Shown here piece by piece: positions 1 to 8,353 of a DNA stretch of 64,000 nt. Made by a program: the position numbers and the translations under genes. The stretch's first letter is position 1. Every line of letters begins with the position of its first letter. The notes below the pieces were generated by a model. It did not search any database. It was not told where the DNA came from and saw nothing but the letters and a program-made list of their open reading frames with translations. The stretch is from Pleomorphovibrio marinus (GTDB lineage: Bacteria; Bacteroidota; Bacteroidia; Cytophagales; Cyclobacteriaceae): contig NZ_QCXY01000004.1 of the NCBI RefSeq assembly GCF_003347495.1, positions 124,001 through 188,000 on the forward strand. Direction: 5' to 3'.

Positions 1-2478
1 AAATACACCCGGTAAATGCATGGGTGCATCCGGTGGCACAAATGCCCTACTTCCTGTGGCCATCACCAGCAAATCATAAGAGTACACCTTCCCTTTCTCA
101 TCCACTACGGATTTCTGCTCCTTATCAATTGCCGCTATGCCGTTTCCAATTTGTAACTTTATGTCAAGTTTTTCGATTTCTCCTTCCTTGAACTTCTGCA
201 GGTCCTGCCAGGTTTTGTGCTTACTGACGTAATCGGGGAGCAAAACTCTATTGTAAAAAGGGTGTTTTTCCTGGGAAAATACGTATATCTCATCCTCTGT
301 ATTCAGTTCCCGGTAGGTTTGTATAAACCGATAAGCCGCAGCTCCTGCACCTACGACCACTATGCGTTGTTTGGGTTTGATAAACGGAGAGACCTGAACC
401 CTAGAAAATTTGAAATCAGGCTGTTTGGAAACAGGGTCTATTCCATTTCCAGTCAGGTTATTGGTTCTAGAAAAATCTCGGTCCATTACCTTTCCCCAAT
501 GCATGGGCAAGAATACAACCCCTTTTTTCATTTTTGGGGACACCCTGGCATTTACCTTCACTTCTCCCCGGTGACCATGGATGACAACGGGTTTTCCATC
601 GGTAATTCCCCTCATTTCTGCATCATCTGGATGAATTTCGAGGTAAGGAGCAGGGGCATGTTGATTTAGCCTATTTACTTTCCCAGTACGGGTCATGGTG
701 TGCCACTGATCCCTAAGCCTTCCTGAGGTAAGTACAAGGGGAAAGGTAGGGTCTTCGGGTTCAGGGGTATGAAAAGGACCATCTGAAATAAGCTTGGCCC
801 TCCCATTTTCAGTGGCAAATTGCCCATTCGTAAAAGGCCTGGAAGGCTCTTTCCCATTTGTAAAATAAGGCCATTGCACAGCGCCCTTTTGCTTAAGGGT
901 TTTATAATCCAATTCAGAGATGTCTATATTAGACCCCTTTGTAAGGGCAGCATGCTCCGCAAATATTTCTGCTGGGCCATCAAAATCAAAGCCATTGAAT
1001 CCCATTTTCTTTGCAAAACGCATGACGATTTCGGTATCGGGCAAGGCCTCTCCCGGAGGTTGAACCGCCTTGGAGAGATGGCCAATCCTACGTTCTGAAT
1101 TGGTCATGGTACCTTCTTTTTCGGCCCAACCAGCAGCAGGCAACACGAGGTCTGCATAGGGGATGGCAGATGCGTTTTTGGAAATATCCTGTACTACCAC
1201 AAACCTGGCTTTTTTCAGGGCCTTCTCTACCCTTCTACTGTCTGGCATACTGACCAGTGGATTGGTACATACTATCCAGATAGCTTTTAAACTACCTGTC
1301 TCCAAGGCTTCCACCATTTCTGTAGCGGTAAGCCCTGGTTTTTTGGAAATTTCCCCGACACCCCAAAAATCCGCCACTTCCTTTCTGTGGATAGGGTTGG
1401 CGAGTTTTTTATGAGCTGCCAGAAGGGTGGCCATGCCACCTACTTCCCTACCGCCCATGGCGTTAGACTGACCTGTTAATGAAAGCGGGCCTGCCCCTGG
1501 TTTGCCTATTTGCCCAGTTAAGAGGCTAAGCGCTAAAAGTGCGTGGTTTCGGTTCACCCCATCCCCACTCTGGTTGAGTCCCATTGCCCAAAGGCTAATG
1601 AACCCTTTTGCATTGCCAATCCACCGAGCAGCCTTTCGGATATCCGAAGAGGAGACATCACAAATTACCGCAGCCTCCTCCACTCCCTGAGCAAAGGCTC
1701 TCTCCTTATACAATTCAAAACCATCGGTGTGGTTCTCGATAAAGGAAATGTCTACCTCTCCTTCCTCAATTAGGCATCTTGCCATTGCTCTATAAAGTGT
1801 CGTATCCGTACCGGGTTTGATCTGCAAGTGCAAATCTGCCAACTCACAGGATTGGGTATGTCGGGGATCCACTACCACGATCTTAACATCAGGATACCTT
1901 TCCTTGTGCTTCTCAATCCTTCTCCAAAGGATGGGGTGGCACCAGGCAGGGTTTGCGCCAGCCACAAAGAAACAATCTGCCAGCTCAATGTCTTCGTAGG
2001 AAACAGGGACGATATCCTCTCCAAACACCTGTGTATGCCCTATCACGGCCGCACTCATACACAGCCTGGAATTGGTGTCTATATTATTGGTTTTGAAATA
2101 CCCCTTAACAAGTTTATTGATAAGGTAGTATTCCTCAGTAAGGCATTGGCCGGAAATATAAAAGCCAACAGAATCTGACCCATATTTTTCCACTAGGGTA
2201 CGAAAAACTGCCGCTCCCCTTCCAAGGGCAGTGTCCCAGTCCACTCTTTCCAGGGGCTGCTCCTTTCCCCACCTCATTTGGGGAAATTGCAAACGGTCCG
2301 ATGTATCATTTACCACATGATTGAGATTCATACCCTTGGAGCATAGCATACCCTTATTGACGGGATGATCAGGATCACCTGTAACCTTAAGCTGACCTTT
2401 TTTGTCGGTATGGATCAAAATACCACAGCCAACGCCACAATAGGAACAGGTGCTTTTATAGGTTTCCGGTTTCTTCAT
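1..2478 (-). CDS. Assimilatory-type nitrate reductase fused to NirB-like FAD domain (3' end off window)
   Basis: Molybdopterin oxidoreductase predicted to reduce nitrate to nitrite in the cytoplasm. The frame is open without a stop from ATG at 2478 to the window edge (826 codons). Residues 9-16 read CSYCGVGC and a fourth Cys lies in GMLCSKG, the N-terminal [4Fe-4S] site of the NasA/NapA group. The molybdopterin-binding region follows to about residue 690. From about residue 700 a new domain opens with RIVVVGAGAAA, a Rossmann FAD motif, and continues with sequence like the N-terminus of NAD(P)H nitrite reductase NirB (HPFYNRVLLPDYV, LLVMATGSRA). The enzyme may therefore take electrons from NAD(P)H through its own tail. 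It starts 14 bp after the transporter stop, so the two form one operon. The end of the protein is not visible. Domain assignment is confident; the electron donor is inference. Confidence 0.93.
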   Translation of the reverse strand, partial: MKKPETYKSTCSYCGVGCGILIHTDKKGQLKVTGDPDHPVNKGMLCSKGMNLNHVVNDTSDRLQFPQMRWGKEQPLERVDWDTALGRGAAVFRTLVEKYGSDSVGFYISGQCLTEEYYLINKLVKGYFKTNNIDTNSRLCMSAAVIGHTQVFGEDIVPVSYEDIELADCFFVAGANPAWCHPILWRRIEKHKERYPDVKIVVVDPRHTQSCELADLHLQIKPGTDTTLYRAMARCLIEEGEVDISFIENHTDGFELYKERAFAQGVEEAAVICDVSSSDIRKAARWIGNAKGFISLWAMGLNQSGDGVNRNHALLALSLLTGQIGKPGAGPLSLTGQSNAMGGREVGGMATLLAAHKKLANPIHRKEVADFWGVGEISKKPGLTATEMVEALETGSLKAIWIVCTNPLVSMPDSRRVEKALKKARFVVVQDISKNASAIPYADLVLPAAGWAEKEGTMTNSERRIGHLSKAVQPPGEALPDTEIVMRFAKKMGFNGFDFDGPAEIFAEHAALTKGSNIDISELDYKTLKQKGAVQWPYFTNGKEPSRPFTNGQFATENGRAKLISDGPFHTPEPEDPTFPLVLTSGRLRDQWHTMTRTGKVNRLNQHAPAPYLEIHPDDAEMRGITDGKPVVIHGHRGEVKVNARVSPKMKKGVVFLPMHWGKVMDRDFSRTNNLTGNGIDPVSKQPDFKFSRVQVSPFIKPKQRIVVVGAGAAAYRFIQTYRELNTEDEIYVFSQEKHPFYNRVLLPDYVSKHKTWQDLQKFKEGEIEKLDIKLQIGNGIAAIDKEQKSVVDEKGKVYSYDLLVMATGSRAFVPPDAPMHLPGVF

Positions 2479-2492
2479 TTTTACCTTTTGTT

Positions 2493-3851
2493 TTACTTTT
2501 CCATGCTGAAGGCAGGGGCCATTTCCAGGTCCTTGGATGCCAAGGCAACCTCTAATTCCTCCGCTGCTGCCTTTTCGTCTTCTGTAGAAAACCTTACCGC
2601 CAAAGTCAAGATAGAAATAACGGTGACGCAAATGCCAAGAATAAACAAGCCCTGTTGGTAGGGTATGCTTTCGGATTTAAAGAGAAACCCGGCCATCACC
2701 GCACCTACATTACCGCCAGCGCCTACTATTCCAGAAACTGCTCCTACAGCCTTTTTATTGATAAAAGGAACAACCGCAAAAGTGGCACCTTCGGCCATTT
2801 GGGTAAAGAGGCTAAAAATTACCAAGGCTACGATGGCCAAAGAAAGTAAAGACATCTGGGAAAAAACCATCAGAAAAACGCCTTCCAACAGTAAGAGTCC
2901 ACCCAATAGCCAGACCCTACCTTTCAATCCCCATTTAATTCCTGACTTGTCCCCAAAATAACCACCCGCAGATCGCGCAAAGAGGTTCATAAGCCCAAAC
3001 AAACCAGCGATTAGGCCAGCAGTTTTTAAGTTTAGTTGGAACTGGTCATGAAAGTAGATGGCTGCTACGTTGTTTATGGTCAACTCAATCCCAAAACAGG
3101 CACCATAGATCATAAAAAGCGCCCATACCCTGCTGTCTTTTAATGCTTTCTTAAATGCGCCTTTGCTGTCCTTTTTCCTTTTGGCATGGTGAGCATCATT
3201 GCTCAGGTCCTTGATATTGCCTTCTGGAAAATCAGTTGTATATCGGTAATACACTATCCCACATACAATCATGGCAATTCCCGGCACGACCATGGCAAAT
3301 CTCCAAGCCTGCTCATTCAGGAACCCCAATGCTACAAATCCCGCGAAAACCAAGGGCATTATCATTTGGGTCACTCCTCCACCCAGATTTCCCCAGCCTG
3401 CGCTGGTGGCATTTGCAGTTCCCACTACATTTGGAGCAAACATCACAGAGGTATGGTATTGCGTGATGACGAAAGAGGCGCCTATTGCCCCAATAGCTAG
3501 CCTAAAGATCATAAAGGCCTCATAACTGTTGCTTAACCCTATTCCCATTACTGGTAAAGCTCCAAGTATCAGCAGATAGGTATAAGTGAGTCTGGGGCCA
3601 TATTTGTCACAAATCCAACCCACCAGAAGCCGGGCTATTACCGTAATGGCTACCGAGGCAATGATGATGTTACCAATTTGGGACTTGGTCAAACCCAATT
3701 CGTCTCTTATCAGGGGCATGAGTGGGGCTATGCCAAACCAACCGAAAAAGCATAGGAAAAAAGCAATCCAGGATAAATGAAAAGCCCTCATTTGAGGGGT
3801 TTTTAAGCTCAACAGCCGAATAGATGTGGCTTTTTGTGCACGAACTTTCAT
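2493..3851 (-). CDS. narK: Nitrate/nitrite MFS transporter, NarK/NasA family
   Basis: A 452-residue inner-membrane transporter with about 12 hydrophobic segments, predicted to import nitrate (or exchange it for nitrite). Both nitrate-signature motifs of the NNP family are present: GWGNLGGGVTQ at about 152-162 and GAGGNVGAVMAG near 378. The substrate-binding arginine region is seen in IARLLVGW (R74). It is the first gene of a minus-strand operon with the nitrate reductase and is divergent from nrfHA. The N-terminus has about 20 extra residues before the first membrane helix; M21 is a possible later start, but the first ATG is kept because no stronger ribosome-binding signal favours the other. 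Confidence 0.92.
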   Translation of the reverse strand: MKVRAQKATSIRLLSLKTPQMRAFHLSWIAFFLCFFGWFGIAPLMPLIRDELGLTKSQIGNIIIASVAITVIARLLVGWICDKYGPRLTYTYLLILGALPVMGIGLSNSYEAFMIFRLAIGAIGASFVITQYHTSVMFAPNVVGTANATSAGWGNLGGGVTQMIMPLVFAGFVALGFLNEQAWRFAMVVPGIAMIVCGIVYYRYTTDFPEGNIKDLSNDAHHAKRKKDSKGAFKKALKDSRVWALFMIYGACFGIELTINNVAAIYFHDQFQLNLKTAGLIAGLFGLMNLFARSAGGYFGDKSGIKWGLKGRVWLLGGLLLLEGVFLMVFSQMSLLSLAIVALVIFSLFTQMAEGATFAVVPFINKKAVGAVSGIVGAGGNVGAVMAGFLFKSESIPYQQGLFILGICVTVISILTLAVRFSTEDEKAAAEELEVALASKDLEMAPAFSMEK

Positions 3852-3939
3852 AAGTGTCTTTTTTTTAGGGGTTAAAGATCAATCCAAGGCTATTTAGGGT
3901 TCGCTTAGAAGTCGCAAGATAAAAAAGAAAATAATAAAT

Positions 3940-4065
3940 TAAGTATTTTTACTTATTTATTTACGTATTTTTTGAAAAATTACTTAGTTTTGAGGCAAAA
4001 AAGAGAGTCTAATACGTAAATTTAACTATAGAACACTAAGTAATATTTTCATAGCTTATTACGTA
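3940..4065. promoter_or_regulatory. Putative operator cluster between divergent nitrate and nitrite operons
   Basis: The 350-bp AT-rich gap between narK and nrfH holds several related half-sites. TAAGTA-TTTT-TACTTA is a perfect 6-4-6 palindrome at 3940-3955. ATTACTTAGT at 3979-3988 is exactly inverted as ACTAAGTAAT at 4035-4044. TTACGTA occurs at 3961-3967 and 4059-4065 and inverted at 4013-4019. The clustering in a divergent control region suggests binding sites for a regulator, perhaps of the Crp/Fnr type, but the protein is not known from the sequence. Confidence 0.5.
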
Positions 4066-4071
4066 CAGAAC

Positions 4072-4101
4072 TTGTTTGGTACTTAAAAACCCTTAGATTT
4101 G
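4072..4101 (+). promoter_or_regulatory. Bacteroidota-type promoter for nrfHA
   Basis: TTG at 4072-4074 is followed after exactly 19 bases by TAGATTTG at 4094-4101, matching the Bacteroidota sigma consensus (TTG at -33, TAnnTTTG at -7). Transcription would begin near 4108, leaving a leader of about 95 bases before nrfH. The putative operator half-sites lie just upstream. Confidence 0.65.
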
Positions 4102-4201
4102 TAACTATAATATTTAAAATCTTTTCAAAACCTGATTTTTATCATGTGTTTGAATTGCAATAGGTTATAGTTTTACGTCGCAATAATACCTAACAGCAGC
4201 T

Positions 4202-4837
4202 ATGGGTACTTGGAGAAAAACTAAAAGGAAGCTATTTCAATACAACCTGATACCACCGAAAAGGTGGAGACCAGTGGCTATCGTATTAGTTGCCAGTATT
4301 TTTGGACTGGGATTGTACACGTTGAAGTTAAGCAATGCGGCTTCTTACCTCTCAGACGACCCCCAGGCCTGCGTTAATTGCCATGTAATGACCCCTCAGT
4401 ATATTACCTGGACGCATAGTTCTCACAGGGAAGTGGCACATTGCAACGACTGTCACGTCCCGCATGACAATGTGTTGAACAAATATTACTTTAAAGCCTC
4501 TGATGGATTGTACCACAGCACAATTTTCACACTTAGGGCAGAACCCCAAGTAATCAAAGCAAGAAAGGCATCCATAAATGTGATTCAAAACAATTGCATA
4601 AGGTGCCATCAAGACCAGGTTACTGATGCCAAACTGATGGACATGGTTGCGGATCACCAGCATAAGCGTACAGACAGGTTATGTTGGGAATGCCATCGGG
4701 AAGTACCCCATGGTAAGACCAGAAGTCTTTCTTCCGTCGGCCATCAGATTGAACCAATCAGGGCACATGCCCCTCCGGATTTGGAAGTTATCCCCAACTG
4801 GTTAAAAGAAACCATGAAACAAGAGAAGCAAAAATAA
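4202..4837 (+). CDS. nrfH: Cytochrome c nitrite reductase small subunit NrfH (NapC/NirT family)
   Basis: A 211-residue membrane-anchored tetraheme cytochrome that passes electrons from the quinol pool to NrfA. One hydrophobic segment lies at about 24-42. Four CxxCH motifs follow: CVNCH 57-61, CNDCH 81-85, CIRCH 132-136 and CWECH 161-165. The first is followed by VMTP, as in NrfH, where the nearby Met ligates heme 1. It is the first gene of the nrfHA operon; a repeat element separates it from nrfA. Length and heme pattern fit the family fully. Confidence 0.95.
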   Translation: MGTWRKTKRKLFQYNLIPPKRWRPVAIVLVASIFGLGLYTLKLSNAASYLSDDPQACVNCHVMTPQYITWTHSSHREVAHCNDCHVPHDNVLNKYYFKASDGLYHSTIFTLRAEPQVIKARKASINVIQNNCIRCHQDQVTDAKLMDMVADHQHKRTDRLCWECHREVPHGKTRSLSSVGHQIEPIRAHAPPDLEVIPNWLKETMKQEKQK

Positions 4838-4862
4838 TCCTTTCAACTAAACTCAACCTAAG

Positions 4863-5077
4863 ATGAAATCGAGTATTGCGAGCACGTCACACACCGGGAT
4901 GCCCCCCCCGATAGCTATCGGGGTTATCGGGGCGTAGCGAGATTCCCCCGAAACGAGTTCCCTGAAGCGAGTTCGGGGCAGGCAGGGGCAGGCTACCTAC
5001 CTGACGGTTTACCTGCCGAAGGCATGGCAGTCAGGTATGACCGCTGAAAAAAAATTATAAAAAAAAATCATAAACCT
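4863..5077 (+). repeat. Modular palindromic repeat, copy 1 (nrfH-nrfA gap)
   Basis: Begins with ATGAAATCGAG at 4863, 25 bp after the nrfH stop, and ends exactly at the nrfA start ATGAAA. It contains the palindrome CCCCGATAGCTATCGGGG, then the GC-rich module with two CGAAnCGAGTTC units ending GGGGCAGGCAGGGGCAGGC, then the tail TGACCGCTGAAAA plus an A/T run. This copy has an extra insert (about 5000-5037) able to form its own hairpin (TACCTGA...TCAGGTA). It carries no gene. Confidence 0.85.
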
Positions 5078-6571
5078 ATGAAAAACTGGATACTTTTTGG
5101 ATTAACAGCGATAGTGGTATTTCTGCTTGCCATGTTGGCCTATACCATAATGGACCGGAAAGCAGAAGCAAGGTTTGCCTATCAGCCTAAGGTGCAAATA
5201 GAAGGTATAGAACCCAGAGACAGTGTATGGGGGCTCAATTATCCCCGGCAATATCAGTCCTATATGAAGACCAAGGACACCACCTTTCAGAGTATGTATA
5301 ATACCAGTGGGTTTAAAGATGTTTTGGACGAGCAACCTGAGTTGGTGATATTATGGGCAGGTTACGCATTCTCCAAGGACTATAACCATCCACGGGGACA
5401 TGCCCATGCGGTTTCTGATGTTCACGAAACCCTTCGAATAGGTGCACCTATGGAAGAAGGAGATGGGCCGCAACCCAGTACCTGCTGGACATGTAAGAGC
5501 ACTGATGTACCTCGTCTGATGAGTGAGATGGGGGTTACGGAGTATTATAGCCATAAGCTATCAGATTTTGGTAGTGAGGTGATAAATCCCATAGGCTGTG
5601 CGGATTGCCATGACCCAAAAACGATGAACCTCACCATCACCCGGCCTGCATTAATAGAGGCTTATGAAGCCATGGGAAAAAACATCAATGAGGCCTCCCA
5701 CCAGGAAATGCGTTCGCTGGTGTGTGCCCAATGCCACGTGGAATATTATTTTGACAAAACCAAGGAAGGCAAAGAGGATGCTCAATACCTAACCTTTCCA
5801 TGGCACAAGGGTATGGATGCCCAATCCATAGAAGCCTATTTTGACGAAATTGACTTCACAGACTGGACCCATCCCCTTAGCAAGGCAAAGATGCTGAAAG
5901 CACAACACCCTGATTATGAATTATACACTACAGGGGTACATCATAAAAGAGGCGTTTCCTGTGCGGATTGCCACATGCCATATAAAAACGAAGGAGGACA
6001 AAAATTCACCGATCACCATATCGGTTCTCCTTTGAGTAATGTGGAAAACTCTTGCTTTGTTTGCCACCGGGAAAAAAAGGAGGATTTAATGACCGATGTT
6101 TTTGACCGGCAAAGAAAAATAAAAGAGGGTTCCTCCCAGCTTCAAAAGCTCATAGCAAAGGCCCATTTGGAAGCTGCCAAAGCATGGGAATTGGGTGCTA
6201 CAGAAAGTGAGATGGACCAGATACTAAAGGGGATCCGGCATTCTCAATGGAGATGGGATTATGTGGTGGCATCCCATGGTGGTGCCTTCCACGCACCCCT
6301 GGAATCCAGTAGGCTGATTTCCTCTGCTACTAACCTTATTCAGGAAACCAGGGTTTCTCTGGCCAGGTTACTTGCGGACAAAGGACACAACAAACCTGTG
6401 GAAATGCCGGATTTTAATGACAAGGCTGAATTACAAGCTTATATAGGCTTGGATATCGAGTCCGAAAAGGCAGCTAAAGAGAAATTTCTGGAACAAGTGG
6501 TGCCCAAATGGCTAAAGGAGGGCAAACAAAGAGAAGCAAAAAAGGAAGTGAAAACGGTAAGCTCCAAATAA
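5078..6571 (+). CDS. nrfA: Cytochrome c552, ammonia-forming nitrite reductase NrfA
   Basis: The periplasmic pentaheme enzyme that reduces nitrite to ammonium with six electrons. An N-terminal hydrophobic signal/anchor occupies about 3-25. The active-site heme motif is the lysine variant CWTCK at 136-140. The other four are CADCH 174-178, CAQCH 216-220, CADCH 295-299 and CFVCH 326-330. Length (497) and motif order are those of the classic CxxCK NrfA. The start codon is the ATGAAA directly after a repeat element, so its leader is element-derived. It pairs with NrfH upstream; the heme-attachment machinery lies two genes downstream. Confidence 0.96.
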   Translation: MKNWILFGLTAIVVFLLAMLAYTIMDRKAEARFAYQPKVQIEGIEPRDSVWGLNYPRQYQSYMKTKDTTFQSMYNTSGFKDVLDEQPELVILWAGYAFSKDYNHPRGHAHAVSDVHETLRIGAPMEEGDGPQPSTCWTCKSTDVPRLMSEMGVTEYYSHKLSDFGSEVINPIGCADCHDPKTMNLTITRPALIEAYEAMGKNINEASHQEMRSLVCAQCHVEYYFDKTKEGKEDAQYLTFPWHKGMDAQSIEAYFDEIDFTDWTHPLSKAKMLKAQHPDYELYTTGVHHKRGVSCADCHMPYKNEGGQKFTDHHIGSPLSNVENSCFVCHREKKEDLMTDVFDRQRKIKEGSSQLQKLIAKAHLEAAKAWELGATESEMDQILKGIRHSQWRWDYVVASHGGAFHAPLESSRLISSATNLIQETRVSLARLLADKGHNKPVEMPDFNDKAELQAYIGLDIESEKAAKEKFLEQVVPKWLKEGKQREAKKEVKTVSSK

Positions 6572-6611
6572 CCTACCACCTTAATATCTCAAACCTTTAA
6601 TATTCAAAGAC

Positions 6612-7940
6612 ATGGCCAGGTTATCAATTATCTGGATAGGGATACTTACATTCTTGTCCATACAGGATCTCTATGCCCAATTTAGCGTTGATGGGCAAAT
6701 CATTCAACGATCCGAATTTAGGAACGGGTTCAACAGAATGATTCCCGAAGACCACAACCCTGCATCGTTTATTGCCCACAGGGCAAGGTTACAAGCTCGG
6801 TATGAATTTGAAAACCTAACCCTTTACATGAGTGTACAGGATGTGAGGACATGGGGTAGCGCTCCACAGGTAAAAGCCACCGATGCCTACCTTTCCCTAC
6901 ATGAAGCCTGGGCAGAAACCAAAATTGGGGAGTACTGGAGCGTCAAGCTGGGAAGACAGGAACTGAATTATGATAATTTTAGGTTTCTTGGCAACTTGGA
7001 TTGGGCATTGCAGGCACGGTCTCATGATTTTGCGTTGGTCAAGTACGAAAGGGACAACGCCAAGCTGCATCTCGGTGGGGGATATAACCAAGATGCCCAA
7101 TTTTTAAGTGGAAATGTGTTTCTTACCCCAAATCAGTACAAAACGGCACAAATGGCAAGGTATGAAAACCTTTTTGGCAACTTGGAGTTCTCGGCCCTTT
7201 TCTGGAATGACGGTAGGCAATTCGTGGTTCGGGATGGCACAGGTACTATCACCGAAGAAAGACTCTTTCACAGGCAGACACTCGGAATCCCCATGCTTCG
7301 CTACAAGCATGGTCAAAATTCCCTGCAATTTTATTATTACCACCAATTCGGCAAGGATCCCATAGGGAGAAATGTAAATGCCTTCAATGTTTCCTTGAAT
7401 TACAGTCATGTGATTCCTTTTGATGCCGAAAAAGGCAGTGCACTCACCCTATTGGGAGGGGCGGAAATCCTATCAGGAACGGACAATAACCAGGTAGGCA
7501 CCAGCAATTCTTACAACCCTCTATATGGTACCAACCATTTGTTCAATGGCTATATGGACTTGTTTTATGTGGGAGGTACTCATGAAAACACAGTAGGACT
7601 TCAGGATTATTACCTTAAATCCCGCTATGCTTTTAACAAAAAACTGTTCCTTCAGGGAGATGTGCATGCCTTTTTTTCCGCTGCAGAGGTATGGAGTGCA
7701 CCGGAGGGAACTGGAGGGGAAAGAATGAGTTCCTTTTTTGGAACCGAATTGGATCTGTCATTGGGATATGTTTATACCTCTGCTATTTCCCTACAGGCGG
7801 GCTACAGCCAACTTTTCCACTCCGATACTTTTGCGTATATTCAAGGAATAAGCGCACCAAAAAACACACAGAACTGGGCCTATTTGATGTTGATATTTAG
7901 GCCTACCATGAAAAATAAGTTTATTGGAATATTGCTTTAA
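6612..7940 (+). CDS. Outer-membrane beta-barrel protein, alginate-export-like
   Basis: A 442-residue secreted protein. The signal peptide ends near residue 23 (DLYAQ). The rest consists of alternating amphipathic strands rich in aromatic residues (LTLYMSVQDVRTWG, WSVKLGRQELNYD, FYYYHQFGKD), typical of a large beta-barrel of the alginate_exp type. The start ATG at 6612 lies 40 bp after nrfA, so it is probably co-transcribed. Its role here may be passage of nitrite, nitrate or another small anion across the outer membrane, but that is a guess from position. The family call is moderately sure; the substrate is unknown. Confidence 0.75.
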   Translation: MARLSIIWIGILTFLSIQDLYAQFSVDGQIIQRSEFRNGFNRMIPEDHNPASFIAHRARLQARYEFENLTLYMSVQDVRTWGSAPQVKATDAYLSLHEAWAETKIGEYWSVKLGRQELNYDNFRFLGNLDWALQARSHDFALVKYERDNAKLHLGGGYNQDAQFLSGNVFLTPNQYKTAQMARYENLFGNLEFSALFWNDGRQFVVRDGTGTITEERLFHRQTLGIPMLRYKHGQNSLQFYYYHQFGKDPIGRNVNAFNVSLNYSHVIPFDAEKGSALTLLGGAEILSGTDNNQVGTSNSYNPLYGTNHLFNGYMDLFYVGGTHENTVGLQDYYLKSRYAFNKKLFLQGDVHAFFSAAEVWSAPEGTGGERMSSFFGTELDLSLGYVYTSAISLQAGYSQLFHSDTFAYIQGISAPKNTQNWAYLMLIFRPTMKNKFIGILL

Positions 7941-7957
7941 ATCCAAAAAATTGAATA

Positions 7958-8353
7958 TGAATATAGCGACACATGGGAAGATACGCCAAACTCCGATAGC
8001 TCGGGGTAATCGCTGAAAAATAGGTATAAACACATGAAATCGAGCCTGTCCTGACGGCAGTCAGGACATGAGGAGAACCTCACACGGAGGGATGATTATA
8101 AAACATGCGAAGATTCCCCCGAAACAAGTTCCCCGAAGCAAGTTCGGGGCAGGCAGGGGCAGGCTATATGACCGCTGAAAAGAAATTATAAACAGATGAA
8201 ATCGAGCCTGTCCTGACGGCAGTCAGGGCATGACGAGCACGTCACACACCGGGATGATTATCGTTGCGAGATTCCCCCGAAACAAGTTCCCCGAAGCAAG
8301 TTCGGGGCAGGCAGGGGCAGGCTATGTGACCGTTGAAAAGAAAATATAAACAC
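7958..8353 (+). repeat. Tandem array of the modular palindromic repeat (one decayed and two full units)
   Basis: Three units fill the 413-bp gap before the CcsBA gene: a decayed one at 7958-8033, a 162-bp unit at 8034-8195 and a 158-bp unit at 8196-8353. Both full units begin ATGAAATCGAGCCTGTCCTG and end in ATATAAACAC or ATTATAAACAG, and the next unit or gene then begins with ATGAAA. TGTCCTGAC-GGCA-GTCAGGACA (8048 region) is a perfect 9-bp hairpin; the second unit has GGGCA, which would still pair by wobble in RNA. Confidence 0.88.

Noticed and set aside
217-2178. Several plus-strand frames of 60-150 codons
   Set aside because: They are antisense to the continuous minus-strand nitrate reductase frame, whose Fe-S and FAD motifs are clear.
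8256-8346. Short frame running through the repeat (RFPRNKFPEASSGQ) seen in several copies
   Set aside because: It is shared in copies 1, 2 (second unit) and 4, but shifts in copy 5 and the first unit of copy 2. Conservation is explained by the hairpin and direct repeats.
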